Shown here: positions 46,986 to 54,130 of the stretch, in pieces
Layout of the letters: each line of letters starts with the position of its first letter
Numbering within the stretch: the first letter of the stretch is position 1
Assembly (NCBI GenBank): GCA_934630515.1
Contig: CAKTVV010000014.1
Span: 19,947-83,946 of the forward strand
Direction: 5' to 3'
DNA: 64,000 nucleotides
Source: an uncultured Eubacteriales bacterium
Lineage (GTDB): Bacteria > Bacillota > Clostridia > Oscillospirales > Acutalibacteraceae
Program-made: the position numbers and the translations under genes
Notes under the pieces: generated by a model
Database searches by the model: none
Told to the model about the DNA's origin: nothing
The model's input: the letters and a program-made list of their open reading frames with translations, nothing else

Positions 46986-48491
46986 TTATTCTCCGGCGTG
47001 ACCGACGCCGAGGATGGACAGCTCCTTTTCATTCAGCCCCACGCCCCGCAGCATCAGCCGGTTGCCCCGCAGCGCTTCGATGGAGTTGATCCCCATGCCG
47101 CCCATCAGCTCCTTGATCTCATGCTGCCAGGCGGTCATCAGATGGCACAGCCGGGCGGCACCCTCGATGGGATCCAGCCGCTGCACCAGCTCCGGGCGCT
47201 GGGTGGCGATCCCCCAGCTGCATTTGCCGCTCTGGCAGGAGCGGCACAGGTGGCAGCCCAGCGCCAGCAGCGCCGCCGTCGCCACATAGCAGGCGTCGGC
47301 GCCCAGAGCGATGGCCTTCACCACGTCGGCGGCGGAGCGGATGCTGCCGCCCACCACCAGTGAGACCTCATTGCGGATGCCCTCGTCCCGCAGCCGCTGG
47401 TCCACCGCCGCCAGCGCCAGCTCGATGGGGATGCCCACGTTGTCCCGGATGCGGGTGGGGGCGGCGCCCGTGCCGCCCCGGAACCCGTCGATGGCGATGA
47501 TGTCCGCTCCGCTGCGGGCGATGCCGCTGGCGATGGCGGCAATGTTATGCACCGCCGCCACCTTGACGATGACCGGCTTGCGGTAGCCGGTGACCTCTTT
47601 CAAGGAATACACCAGCTGGTGCAGATCCTCGATGGAATAAATGTCGTGATGGGGTGCGGGGGAGATGGCGTCGCTGCCCTCCGGGATCATCCGGGTGCGG
47701 GACACGTCCCCCACGATCTTAGCGCCCGGCAGATGCCCGCCGATGCCGGGCTTGGCGCCCTGTCCCATCTTGATCTCGATGGCGGCGCCGGCGTTCAGAT
47801 ACCGCTCGTGCACGCCGAAGCGCCCCGACGCCACCTGTACGATGGTGTTTTCGCCGTAGACGTAGAAATCCTCGTGCAGACCGCCCTCGCCGGTGTTATA
47901 GCAAATGCCCAGCTCCCGGGCTGCCCGTGCCAGACTCTCGTGGGCGTTGTAGCTGATGGAGCCGTAGCTCATGGCGGAGAACAGCAGGGGCATGGACAGC
48001 TCCAGCTGGGGCGGCAGGGTGGGGACGATCTGTCCGGCGGCATCCCGCTGCACGGCTTGGGGCTTTTTGCCCAGAAACACCCGGGTCTCCATCGGCTCCC
48101 GCAGGGGATCGATGGGCGGGTTGGTGACCTGAGAGGCGTTGATGAGCAGCCGGTCCCAATAGACCGGCAGGGAGCGGGGGCTGCCCATGGAGGACAGCAG
48201 CACGCCGCCGGTATCCGCCTGCTTGTAGATCTCCCGGATGGTGGCGGTGCTCCAGTTGGCGTTTTCCCGCAGGGTGCAGTCGTTTTTCACGATCTTCAGT
48301 GCATGGGTGGGGCAGAAGGAGACGCACCGCTGGCAGTTGACGCAGCGGCTCTCGTCGATGGTCAGCTGTCCGGTCGCCTTGTCAAAGCCGTGTACCCCGT
48401 AGGCGCACTGCTGCACGCAGATGCGGCAGCCGGTGCAGCGGTCGGGGCGGCGCACCACCTCAAACTCCGGCGGCAAATAGGAAATGCCCAT
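46986..48491 (-). CDS. Glutamate synthase FMN-binding polypeptide with ferredoxin domain
   Basis: 501 residues. Two 4Fe-4S motifs at the N-terminus (CTGCRICVQQC near 19-29 and CVNCQRCVSFC near 49-59), then the FMN synthase barrel with SAMSYGSIS, NTGEGG, IKMGQGAKPGIGGHLPG, GFRGGTGAAP and the Cys cluster CHLCRSCQSGKC. Uses reduced ferredoxin or an NAD(P)H partner to turn 2-oxoglutarate and ammonia into glutamate. It starts directly behind the amidotransferase stop. Confidence 0.95.
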   Translation of the reverse strand: MGISYLPPEFEVVRRPDRCTGCRICVQQCAYGVHGFDKATGQLTIDESRCVNCQRCVSFCPTHALKIVKNDCTLRENANWSTATIREIYKQADTGGVLLSSMGSPRSLPVYWDRLLINASQVTNPPIDPLREPMETRVFLGKKPQAVQRDAAGQIVPTLPPQLELSMPLLFSAMSYGSISYNAHESLARAARELGICYNTGEGGLHEDFYVYGENTIVQVASGRFGVHERYLNAGAAIEIKMGQGAKPGIGGHLPGAKIVGDVSRTRMIPEGSDAISPAPHHDIYSIEDLHQLVYSLKEVTGYRKPVIVKVAAVHNIAAIASGIARSGADIIAIDGFRGGTGAAPTRIRDNVGIPIELALAAVDQRLRDEGIRNEVSLVVGGSIRSAADVVKAIALGADACYVATAALLALGCHLCRSCQSGKCSWGIATQRPELVQRLDPIEGAARLCHLMTAWQHEIKELMGGMGINSIEALRGNRLMLRGVGLNEKELSILGVGHAGE

Positions 48492-48492
48492 A

Positions 48493-49584
48493 TCAGTATG
48501 CCCCCTCCTTCACCCGGACGATGACCGGCTCGCCGCCGCCCGGGGCATAGATGTGCTCCGCCTCCGGCTCCATGGCACGGATGGCGGCCTCCTCGCTGGC
48601 GATGAACACCCGGTCGTCCTTTTCCGCCATCACCATGGAGCGGAGTTTCAGCCGGTCATTGAGCGCCATCAGTCCGCCGTGAAAGCCCAGAATGATGGAG
48701 AAAGGACCGGTCACCAGCAGGCTGGCGTAGACGGTGCGCAGATAGGTGAGCCGGGTGGCGTCCTCCGGGCTTTTGCTCTCGATGGTGCTCCAGAACGGGG
48801 CGGCGATGACCGAAGCGGTCTCCTCCAGCGTCAGCCCCTGCCGCCGCAGCAGATAGTCGGCGATATAGGTGATCGCCTCGGTATCGGTCTGCAGTGTGCA
48901 GCGGTAGCCGTACATCTCGATGCAGCGGCGGTTGGCGTCGTAGGAGGAGATCTCCCCGTTATGGACTACCGAGTATTCCAGCAGGGCAAAGGGATGCGCC
49001 CCGCCCCACCAGCCGGGGGTGTTGGTGGGATACCGCCCGTGGGCGGTCCAGGAATAGCCCTCGTATTCCTCCAGCCGGTAGAACCGTCCCACATCCTCCG
49101 GGTAGCCCACCGCCTTGAATACGCCCATATCCTTTCCGCTGGAAAATACATAGGCGCCCTCCAGCTTGCTGTTGATATACATAACGGTGCGTGCCATATA
49201 CTCCCGCTCATCCAGCTGCAGCCGGGACAGGATGGAGGACAGCGGCGCCACGAAATAGCGCCAGATCAGGGGCACGTCGGTGATCTCCGGTATTTTTCGT
49301 ATGGGGATATTTTCCGCCTTGACGATCTCGAACCGATCCTTCAGCAGCGCCTCACATTCCGTGCGGGCGCTGTTGTCGTCATAGAAAATGTGCAGGGCGT
49401 ACAGCTCCTTGTATTCCGGATAGATGCCGTAGGCGGCAAACCCGCCCCCCAGACCGTTGGAGCGCTCGTGCATGGGCACCATGCTGTCGATGATGGTCTG
49501 CCCGTTCATTTTCCGACCGTCCCGGGAGATGACGGCGGCGATGGCGCATCCCGCCGGGATCCGCACCTGACCTTCCCGTACCAT
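48493..49584 (-). CDS. Glutamate synthase class II glutamine amidotransferase polypeptide
   Basis: 363 residues. First gene of the operon. Start MVREGQVRIPAGCAI; the presumed nucleophile Cys is residue 13, so the leading segment must be processed or the family works with an extended N-terminus. Further motifs: HERSNGLGGGFA, AHGRYPTNT and VVHNGEISSYDANR. Supplies ammonia from glutamine to the FMN polypeptide. GGAGAGAG is just upstream; promoter and regulatory leader at 49608-49710. Confidence 0.93.
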   Translation of the reverse strand: MVREGQVRIPAGCAIAAVISRDGRKMNGQTIIDSMVPMHERSNGLGGGFAAYGIYPEYKELYALHIFYDDNSARTECEALLKDRFEIVKAENIPIRKIPEITDVPLIWRYFVAPLSSILSRLQLDEREYMARTVMYINSKLEGAYVFSSGKDMGVFKAVGYPEDVGRFYRLEEYEGYSWTAHGRYPTNTPGWWGGAHPFALLEYSVVHNGEISSYDANRRCIEMYGYRCTLQTDTEAITYIADYLLRRQGLTLEETASVIAAPFWSTIESKSPEDATRLTYLRTVYASLLVTGPFSIILGFHGGLMALNDRLKLRSMVMAEKDDRVFIASEEAAIRAMEPEAEHIYAPGGGEPVIVRVKEGAY

Positions 49585-49607
49585 ACTCTCTCCGTCCTTT
49601 CTGCGAT

Positions 49608-49672
49608 AAAAAGAGAAAGCGTCCACCCACCGCAGGAGACACACCTGCCGTGAATGAACGCCTTTGCTCATT
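49608..49672 (-). promoter_or_regulatory. ANTAR-type antitermination leader of the glt-gln-dap operon
   Basis: On the minus strand: hairpin P1 (49672-49653) has stem AATGAGC/GTTCATT (one G-U) and hexaloop AAAGGC, with A at position 1 and G at position 4 as in ANTAR targets. P2 (49652-49628) follows directly: CAC-G-GCAGG with CCTGC-G-GTG and a 7-nt loop. A competing terminator (49661-49619) pairs GCGTTCATTCAC with GTGGGTGGACGC through G-U pairs, enclosing the P2 core, and is followed by TTTCTCTTTTT (49618-49608). P1 and the terminator share bases, so they exclude each other. Confidence 0.72.
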
Positions 49673-49681
49673 AACAGGGAA

Positions 49682-49710
49682 ATTTTAGCACAACCTGTGC
49701 CGCTTGTCAA
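49682..49710 (-). promoter_or_regulatory. Promoter of the glt-gln-ANTAR-pyrG-dapFL operon
   Basis: TTGACA (49705-49710), 17 nt, TAAAAT (49682-49687) on the minus strand. The expected +1 is just before the P1 hairpin. Confidence 0.88.
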
Positions 49711-49751
49711 TCCGTTTTCCGAAAAAAGGGAAATTTCCGCCCAAGCTCCGG

Positions 49752-50372
49752 TCATCCCCGGCGGCGGCACCAGTGCAGCAGCTGCTCCACCCATTCCACC
49801 AGCTTAAACCGCACCACATAGCGCTCGCCGTCGGAGACCAGCGCCTGCTGCTCTCCGTCCAGCACATCCGACAGCTGCCGCCGGTCGGCGGCGGCTCCGG
49901 CGCACATCGGCGGGAACACCACGCACCACCAGTTGTGTCCCTTGCCCTCGCCGATGATGAACCGTACCGCCTCATAGCTGCCGGCGGGCAGGGTCACCGT
50001 ATCGTATTGCCGGGTGGGGAAGTAGCTCTCGCACAGCTGCGCCGTTACGGGATAGTCCTTGCCTGCGGCCCGCACCGTAGCCTGCGCCAGCCGCTCCAGC
50101 TCCGGCAGGCGGCTCTCGACGATTGCCCGTGCCTGCTGCGCATCGGTCGCCGTATCCAGCCAGCCGGCGGACGCCGCTACCACGGCGTCCCGCACCTGCA
50201 GCTTCAGCGCCTGATCCTCCGGGCTGTCGGAATTGGCGAGGATATGCAGCCGCACCACCCGTTCCCGGATCCCCTGACATTCTCCGTAAAATCCGCACAG
50301 GGTCAGCGCCAGACACAGCACCAGTCCCCCGGCCATTGCCTGCAGCCAGCGCCGCTTGGTGATTGTACTCAT
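49752..50372 (-). CDS. spoIIR: Stage II sporulation protein R
   Basis: 206 residues. One N-terminal signal-anchor (about 9-27), then the conserved IRERVVRLHILANSDSPEDQALKLQVRDAVV, FPTRQYDTVTLPAGSYEAVRFIIGEGKGHNWWCVVFPP. SpoIIR is made in the forespore under sigma-F and triggers SpoIIGA processing of pro-sigma-E. The ATG lies directly behind the T-tract of the ispE terminator and its GGGAG ribosome site is in the terminator's 3' arm. Confidence 0.95.
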   Translation of the reverse strand: MSTITKRRWLQAMAGGLVLCLALTLCGFYGECQGIRERVVRLHILANSDSPEDQALKLQVRDAVVAASAGWLDTATDAQQARAIVESRLPELERLAQATVRAAGKDYPVTAQLCESYFPTRQYDTVTLPAGSYEAVRFIIGEGKGHNWWCVVFPPMCAGAAADRRQLSDVLDGEQQALVSDGERYVVRFKLVEWVEQLLHWCRRRG

Positions 50373-50377
50373 AAAAA

Positions 50378-50421
50378 ACTCCCGTCCTTTCTGCCTGTCA
50401 TCCAGCAGTATGGACGGGAGT
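50378..50421 (-). terminator. ispE terminator overlapping the spoIIR ribosome site
   Basis: On the minus strand ACTCCCGTCC pairs with GGACGGGAGT (perfect 10 bp, 24-nt loop), then six T running into the spoIIR ATG at 50372. Confidence 0.85.
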
Positions 50422-50429
50422 CTTGCGGT

Positions 50430-51290
50430 TTATTCAAACACCATGCCGGCGCATGGCTCGCACACGAATGCCACCGGAAATTGCTCTGCCAGCTGGGCGG
50501 CGCACCGCTGCGCCGTCTCCGGGTCGGCGAACAGCCCGAACACCGCCGAGCCGCTGCCGGTCATCTGGCTGGCGAAGGGGGCAAACGCCGCCATCTCCCG
50601 GCGGATCGCCGCCACGCCGGGCAGCGCCAGCGCCGGTTCAAATACGTTGATGACCTGCTGCCACAGCGCCGCCGTATCCCCCGTCTGCAGCGCCCGCAGC
50701 GCCGCCGGGTGATCCGGCCGGTGCCGGATGGCGCAGCCGTCCAGCGCCCGATACGCCGCCGCCGTATCCACCCCCTCCGGGGGCTGGGCAATGACGACGG
50801 ATACCGGTGGCAGGGGCGGCAGGGGCTCCAGCCGCTCACCGATGCCGCTCACCAGCGCCGTACCGCCCATCAGGCAGAACGGCACATCGGCGCCGATCGT
50901 GGCAGCCAGCGCCCGCAGCGTGTCGTGGGGCAGCCGGGTGTCATACAGCCGATCCAGCCCCGCCAGCACCGCTGCGGCGTCGGCGCTGCCGCCGCCCATC
51001 CCCGCCTGTTGGGGAATGCGCTTTGTCAGGGTCAGCGCCACGCCGCCGGCGATCCCGGTGTGGGCAAAAAATGCCTGTGCCGCCCGATAGGCGGTGTTTT
51101 TCTCCGGCGGACAGGGAGCTCCGCCGGGGGTCTCCAAAAGGATGCCGTCCGCCGTTCTGGTCAGAGTGACGGTGTCGCAGCGGCTGACGGTCTGAAAAAT
51201 GCTGGTCAGCTCATGGTAGCCGTCCGCCCGCCGTCCGGTTACGTCCAGCGTCAGATTGATCTTGGCGGGGGCGTGTACCGTCAGGCTCAT
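50430..51290 (-). CDS. ispE: 4-diphosphocytidyl-2-C-methyl-D-erythritol kinase
   Basis: 286 residues, GHMP kinase. APAKINLTLDVTGRRADGYHEL at the start, ATP-binding PQQAGMGGGSADAAAVL, and AQMTGSGSAVFGLF-like SQMTGSGSAVFGLF near the end. Fourth step of the MEP isoprenoid route. The ATG overlaps the aminotransferase stop (ATGA), so it is translationally coupled to it. Confidence 0.95.
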   Translation of the reverse strand: MSLTVHAPAKINLTLDVTGRRADGYHELTSIFQTVSRCDTVTLTRTADGILLETPGGAPCPPEKNTAYRAAQAFFAHTGIAGGVALTLTKRIPQQAGMGGGSADAAAVLAGLDRLYDTRLPHDTLRALAATIGADVPFCLMGGTALVSGIGERLEPLPPLPPVSVVIAQPPEGVDTAAAYRALDGCAIRHRPDHPAALRALQTGDTAALWQQVINVFEPALALPGVAAIRREMAAFAPFASQMTGSGSAVFGLFADPETAQRCAAQLAEQFPVAFVCEPCAGMVFE

Positions 51291-52456
51291 CCCTTCAGCT
51301 CCTGCAAAAACTCGCCCATGCGCCGCAGCGCCTCGGTGATATGCTTGAGGGAATAGCAATAGGAGATCCGCACATAGCCCTCGCCGCAGGCGCCGAAGGC
51401 GTTGCCCGGCACCACCGCCACATGCTTTTCCTCCAGCAGACGGCGGCAGAATTCATCGGAGGTCAGTCCGGTGCTTTGGATGGAGGGAAACACATAGAAC
51501 GCCCCCTCCGGTTCAAAGCAGTCCAGCCCCAGCTTACGCAGTCCGTCCACGATGAACCGGCGGCGCATATCGTATTCCCGCCGCATGGTCACCACATCCT
51601 CCGCCCCGTTGCGCATAGCCTCGATGGCGGCGTACTGCGCCGTGGTGGGGGCGCACATGATGCCGAACTGATGGAGCTTGGTGAGCATTTTCATCACCGG
51701 TGCGGGACCGCAGGCATACCCCAGCCGCCAGCCAGTCATGGCGTAGGCCTTGGAGAAGCCGTTCACCAGCACGGTGCGTTCCTGCATCCCCTCGATCTGG
51801 GTGATGCTGGTATGCTCCCTGCCATAGGTCAGCACACCGTAAATTTCGTCGGACAGCACCATAATATCGGTGCCCCGCAGCACGGCGGCGATCTTCTCCA
51901 GCTCTTCCCGGGGCATGATGGCACCGGTGGGGTTGTTGGGGAAGGGCAGCACCAGCAGCTTGGTTTTGGGGGTGATGGCTGCCTGCAGCGCCTCGGGGGT
52001 CAGACGGAACCGATCCTCCGCCCGGGTCACCAGCGGCACCGGCACGCCCCCTGCCATACGGGTCAGCGGATCGTAGCAGACAAAGCTGGGCTCGGGGATC
52101 AGCACCTCGCCCCCCGGGGCTACCAACGCCCGGAAGGTCAGATCGATGGCCTCGCTGCCGCCCACCGTCACGAGAATTTCCGTTTTCGGGTCATAGGACA
52201 CGCCGCTCTCCTGCCGGATGTGGTCGGCGATGGCCTGCCGCAGCTCGATCATGCCGGCGTTGGCGGAATACCAGGTCTTGCCCTTCTCCAGTGTATGGAT
52301 GCCCTCCTGCCGGATGTGCCAGGGGGTGGAAAAATCCGGCTCGCCCACCGACAGGGAGATGACCTCGTCCATCTCGGCGGCAATATCAAAGAATTTTCGG
52401 ATGCCGGAGGGCTTCAGCTCCTGCAGCGTCCGGTTCATCAGTTTTTCATAGTTCAT
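51287..52456 (-). CDS. Class I/II aminotransferase (aspartate/aromatic type)
   Basis: 389 residues. SLSVGEPDFSTPWHI, PFPNNPTGAIMPREEL, LSDEIYGVLTYG and the PLP lysine in VNGFSKAYAMTGWRLGY. Related to PatA/AspC-like enzymes; the amino donor and acceptor cannot be read. ATGA overlap with the Lrp gene upstream suggests that the regulator senses an amino acid linked to it. Confidence 0.93.
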   Translation of the reverse strand: MNYEKLMNRTLQELKPSGIRKFFDIAAEMDEVISLSVGEPDFSTPWHIRQEGIHTLEKGKTWYSANAGMIELRQAIADHIRQESGVSYDPKTEILVTVGGSEAIDLTFRALVAPGGEVLIPEPSFVCYDPLTRMAGGVPVPLVTRAEDRFRLTPEALQAAITPKTKLLVLPFPNNPTGAIMPREELEKIAAVLRGTDIMVLSDEIYGVLTYGREHTSITQIEGMQERTVLVNGFSKAYAMTGWRLGYACGPAPVMKMLTKLHQFGIMCAPTTAQYAAIEAMRNGAEDVVTMRREYDMRRRFIVDGLRKLGLDCFEPEGAFYVFPSIQSTGLTSDEFCRRLLEEKHVAVVPGNAFGACGEGYVRISYCYSLKHITEALRRMGEFLQELKG

Positions 52457-52923
52457 AGCTGCCGTTCATCCTTTTCATCTTCCATAAACAGCACACCCCG
52501 CTCTTTATAGGTCTTCAGTACAAAATGGGTGGCGGTGGACAGCACCCCGTCCAGCGGCGCCAGCCGCTTGGCGACGAACATCGCCACATCCCGGAAGGTG
52601 CGCCCGGTCAGCCGCACCGACAGGTCATAGCCGCCGGACATCAGCGTCACCGCCTCCACCTCGTCAAAGGACATGATGGTCTCCGCCACAGCGTCAAAGC
52701 CCCGGTCCTTGGAGGGGGCGATCTGCAGATCGATGACCGCCGTCACCAGCTCCCGATCGGTCTTGTCCCAATCGATGAGCGCCTTATAGCCTCGCACGAC
52801 CCCGGCCTTTTCCAGCGTGGCGATGCGGCTCTCCACCTCCGCCTCGGGTAAATTCAGCATCACCGCCATCTGGGCGGTGGACAGCCGGGCGTTATCGTCC
52901 AGCAGCTTTAACACTTGATCCAT
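52453..52923 (-). CDS. Lrp/AsnC family transcriptional regulator
   Basis: 156 residues. An N-terminal winged HTH (about 3-60: LLDDNARLSTAQMAVML, then EVESRIATLEKAGVVRGYKA) and a C-terminal RAM ligand-binding domain (about 65-145). The start at 52923 is 8 nt from GGAGG; the ATG six nt earlier is too close. First gene of a unit with the aminotransferase and ispE. Confidence 0.92.
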   Translation of the reverse strand: MDQVLKLLDDNARLSTAQMAVMLNLPEAEVESRIATLEKAGVVRGYKALIDWDKTDRELVTAVIDLQIAPSKDRGFDAVAETIMSFDEVEAVTLMSGGYDLSVRLTGRTFRDVAMFVAKRLAPLDGVLSTATHFVLKTYKERGVLFMEDEKDERQL

Positions 52924-52944
52924 GGTCATATCCTCCGTTTCGGT

Positions 52945-52993
52945 TGAAATAGTTGTCGAATTTCAGTATACACAGTTTTCGGCGGGATTACAA
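52945..52993 (-). promoter_or_regulatory. lrp-like gene promoter with operator-like palindrome
   Basis: TTGTAA (52988-52993), 17 nt, TATACT (52965-52970) on the minus strand. TGAAAT (52945-52950) and ATTTCA (52960-52965) form an inverted repeat at the transcription start, in position for autorepression. Confidence 0.6.
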
Positions 52994-53890
52994 GTCTTTC
53001 TTTTCGTAGCTTTCCGGGGTGCGGTATTCGTGCTTTTCGTAATAGCCTACGAGCCGCCTCGCTTCGTCCCGCAGGGCGATCATATAGGTATCCCGGTTCT
53101 CCTTGGGGTTATGGTAGGTGAACAGGCGGTTATGCTCCGGGGCGGCGGCAAACCACAGCACCGCCTGCCGGATCTTTTCATTTGAGTGGGTGTTGTGGCA
53201 ATCCAGCAGACTTTTTCCGATCAGCGCTGCGCCGCCGTGCTTGGCATAGCGGCGGACGGCGGCAGGGTTCATGTAGACGACGGTGTGCTGCAGGTCGCAC
53301 ACCACGATGGGGGCGCTGTCCTGCTCCACGATGCTGCGCAGGTATACGCCGTCGTCCCGCTTTTCCGGTTGCAGCGCCTTTTCCAGACACACCAGCTGCA
53401 CCTCCCGCAGCCCGTTGAATACGCAGGAGACCACATCCGCCTCCCGGAAGCCCAGATGGGCGTACAGCCGCCGGGCGGGGTGATTGGTGACGTTGGTATC
53501 CATGCGCAGACAGGTGCAGCCCAGCGCCCGACCCATCGTCTCATAGAACCGGATGAACGCCGAGCCGTACCCCCGACCGGCGCAGGCGGGGTCTACCACC
53601 AGCGTGTGGATGATCAGCACCCGGTCCGGATCCTCCTCCGAATACGCCCAGTGCGCCTGGGCGTATTCCGGCACCGGGATGTGGTTGATGCGGGCGGCGG
53701 CGACCACGGCGCCCTCCTCCTCCATCACATACAGCTCCCCGTCCGCCAGCATCGCCCGGGCATCCTCCTCGGTGGGGTAAATGCCCCGTTTCCAGCCGGT
53801 GCAGCCGGCGCCCTGTTCCTCTTTCGTCAGGATCCGGTCATAAATGCCGGCGATTGCTGCAATATCCCGTTCCTCGCCCAGACGAACCAT
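52988..53890 (-). CDS. GNAT acetyltransferase fused to a PAS-like domain
   Basis: 300 residues. N-terminal GNAT domain (about 1-175) with acetyl-CoA motif VVDPACAGRGYGSAFIRFY and LYAHLGFREADVV. The C-terminal part (about 190-300) starts RSIVEQDSAPIVVCDLQHTVVYMNPAAVRRYAKHGG (split motif: IVVCD and YMNPAA) and continues LLDCHN and DTYMIALRDEARRLVGYYEKHE, a PAS-type sensor found alone in many clostridia. The ATG at 53890 has AAAGGA upstream. Substrate and signal are unknown. Confidence 0.85.
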   Translation of the reverse strand: MVRLGEERDIAAIAGIYDRILTKEEQGAGCTGWKRGIYPTEEDARAMLADGELYVMEEEGAVVAAARINHIPVPEYAQAHWAYSEEDPDRVLIIHTLVVDPACAGRGYGSAFIRFYETMGRALGCTCLRMDTNVTNHPARRLYAHLGFREADVVSCVFNGLREVQLVCLEKALQPEKRDDGVYLRSIVEQDSAPIVVCDLQHTVVYMNPAAVRRYAKHGGAALIGKSLLDCHNTHSNEKIRQAVLWFAAAPEHNRLFTYHNPKENRDTYMIALRDEARRLVGYYEKHEYRTPESYEKKDL

Positions 53891-53935
53891 CGGTAATGCA
53901 TCCTTTCTGTTGTAAACTATGCGAATATGCGCCCC

Positions 53936-53964
53936 ATTATAGGCGTTCCTGTCGGGTTTGTCAA
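53936..53964 (-). promoter_or_regulatory. Promoter of the GNAT-PAS gene
   Basis: TTGACA (53959-53964), 17 nt, TATAAT (53936-53941) on the minus strand: full consensus. Confidence 0.88.
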
Positions 53965-53987
53965 CGGCAGCGGGCAGAATCCAAGGG

Positions 53988-54005
53988 AAAAACCCGCCGG
54001 TTTTT
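53988..54005. repeat. AAAAACC/GGTTTTT hairpin between divergent promoters
   Basis: Perfect 7-bp stem with a 4-nt loop; a similar shorter AAAAATCCGGTTTTT follows at 54008-54022. It may insulate the two divergent units. Confidence 0.45.
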
Positions 54006-54025
54006 GGAAAAATCCGGTTTTTCGG

Positions 54026-54054
54026 TTGTATCTTTCCCGAATCTGTGGTACAAT
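54026..54054 (+). promoter_or_regulatory. secA promoter
   Basis: TTGTAT (54026-54031), 17 nt, TACAAT (54049-54054). The expected +1 is at the first copy of the tandem repeat. Confidence 0.7.
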
Positions 54055-54060
54055 GACCGG

Positions 54061-54107
54061 TAAGTGTATTCAATACCATACTTTTAAGTGTATTTAATAC
54101 CATACTT
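54061..54107. repeat. Tandem 23-bp repeat with palindromic cores in the secA leader
   Basis: TAAGTGTATTYAATACCATA continues to CTT; copies at 54061-54083 and 54085-54107 differ at one base. Each contains a perfect palindrome GTATTYAATAC (54066-54076 and 54090-54100) 24 bp apart. Confidence 0.9.
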
Positions 54108-54130
54108 TGGAGAAAGGTCGGACAAAGCGT

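Noticed and set aside
50373..50450. Sigma-F promoter for spoIIR
   Set aside because: Partial matches such as CCATA with a 3' GGCAGAAAG do not fit the consensus at the key positions.
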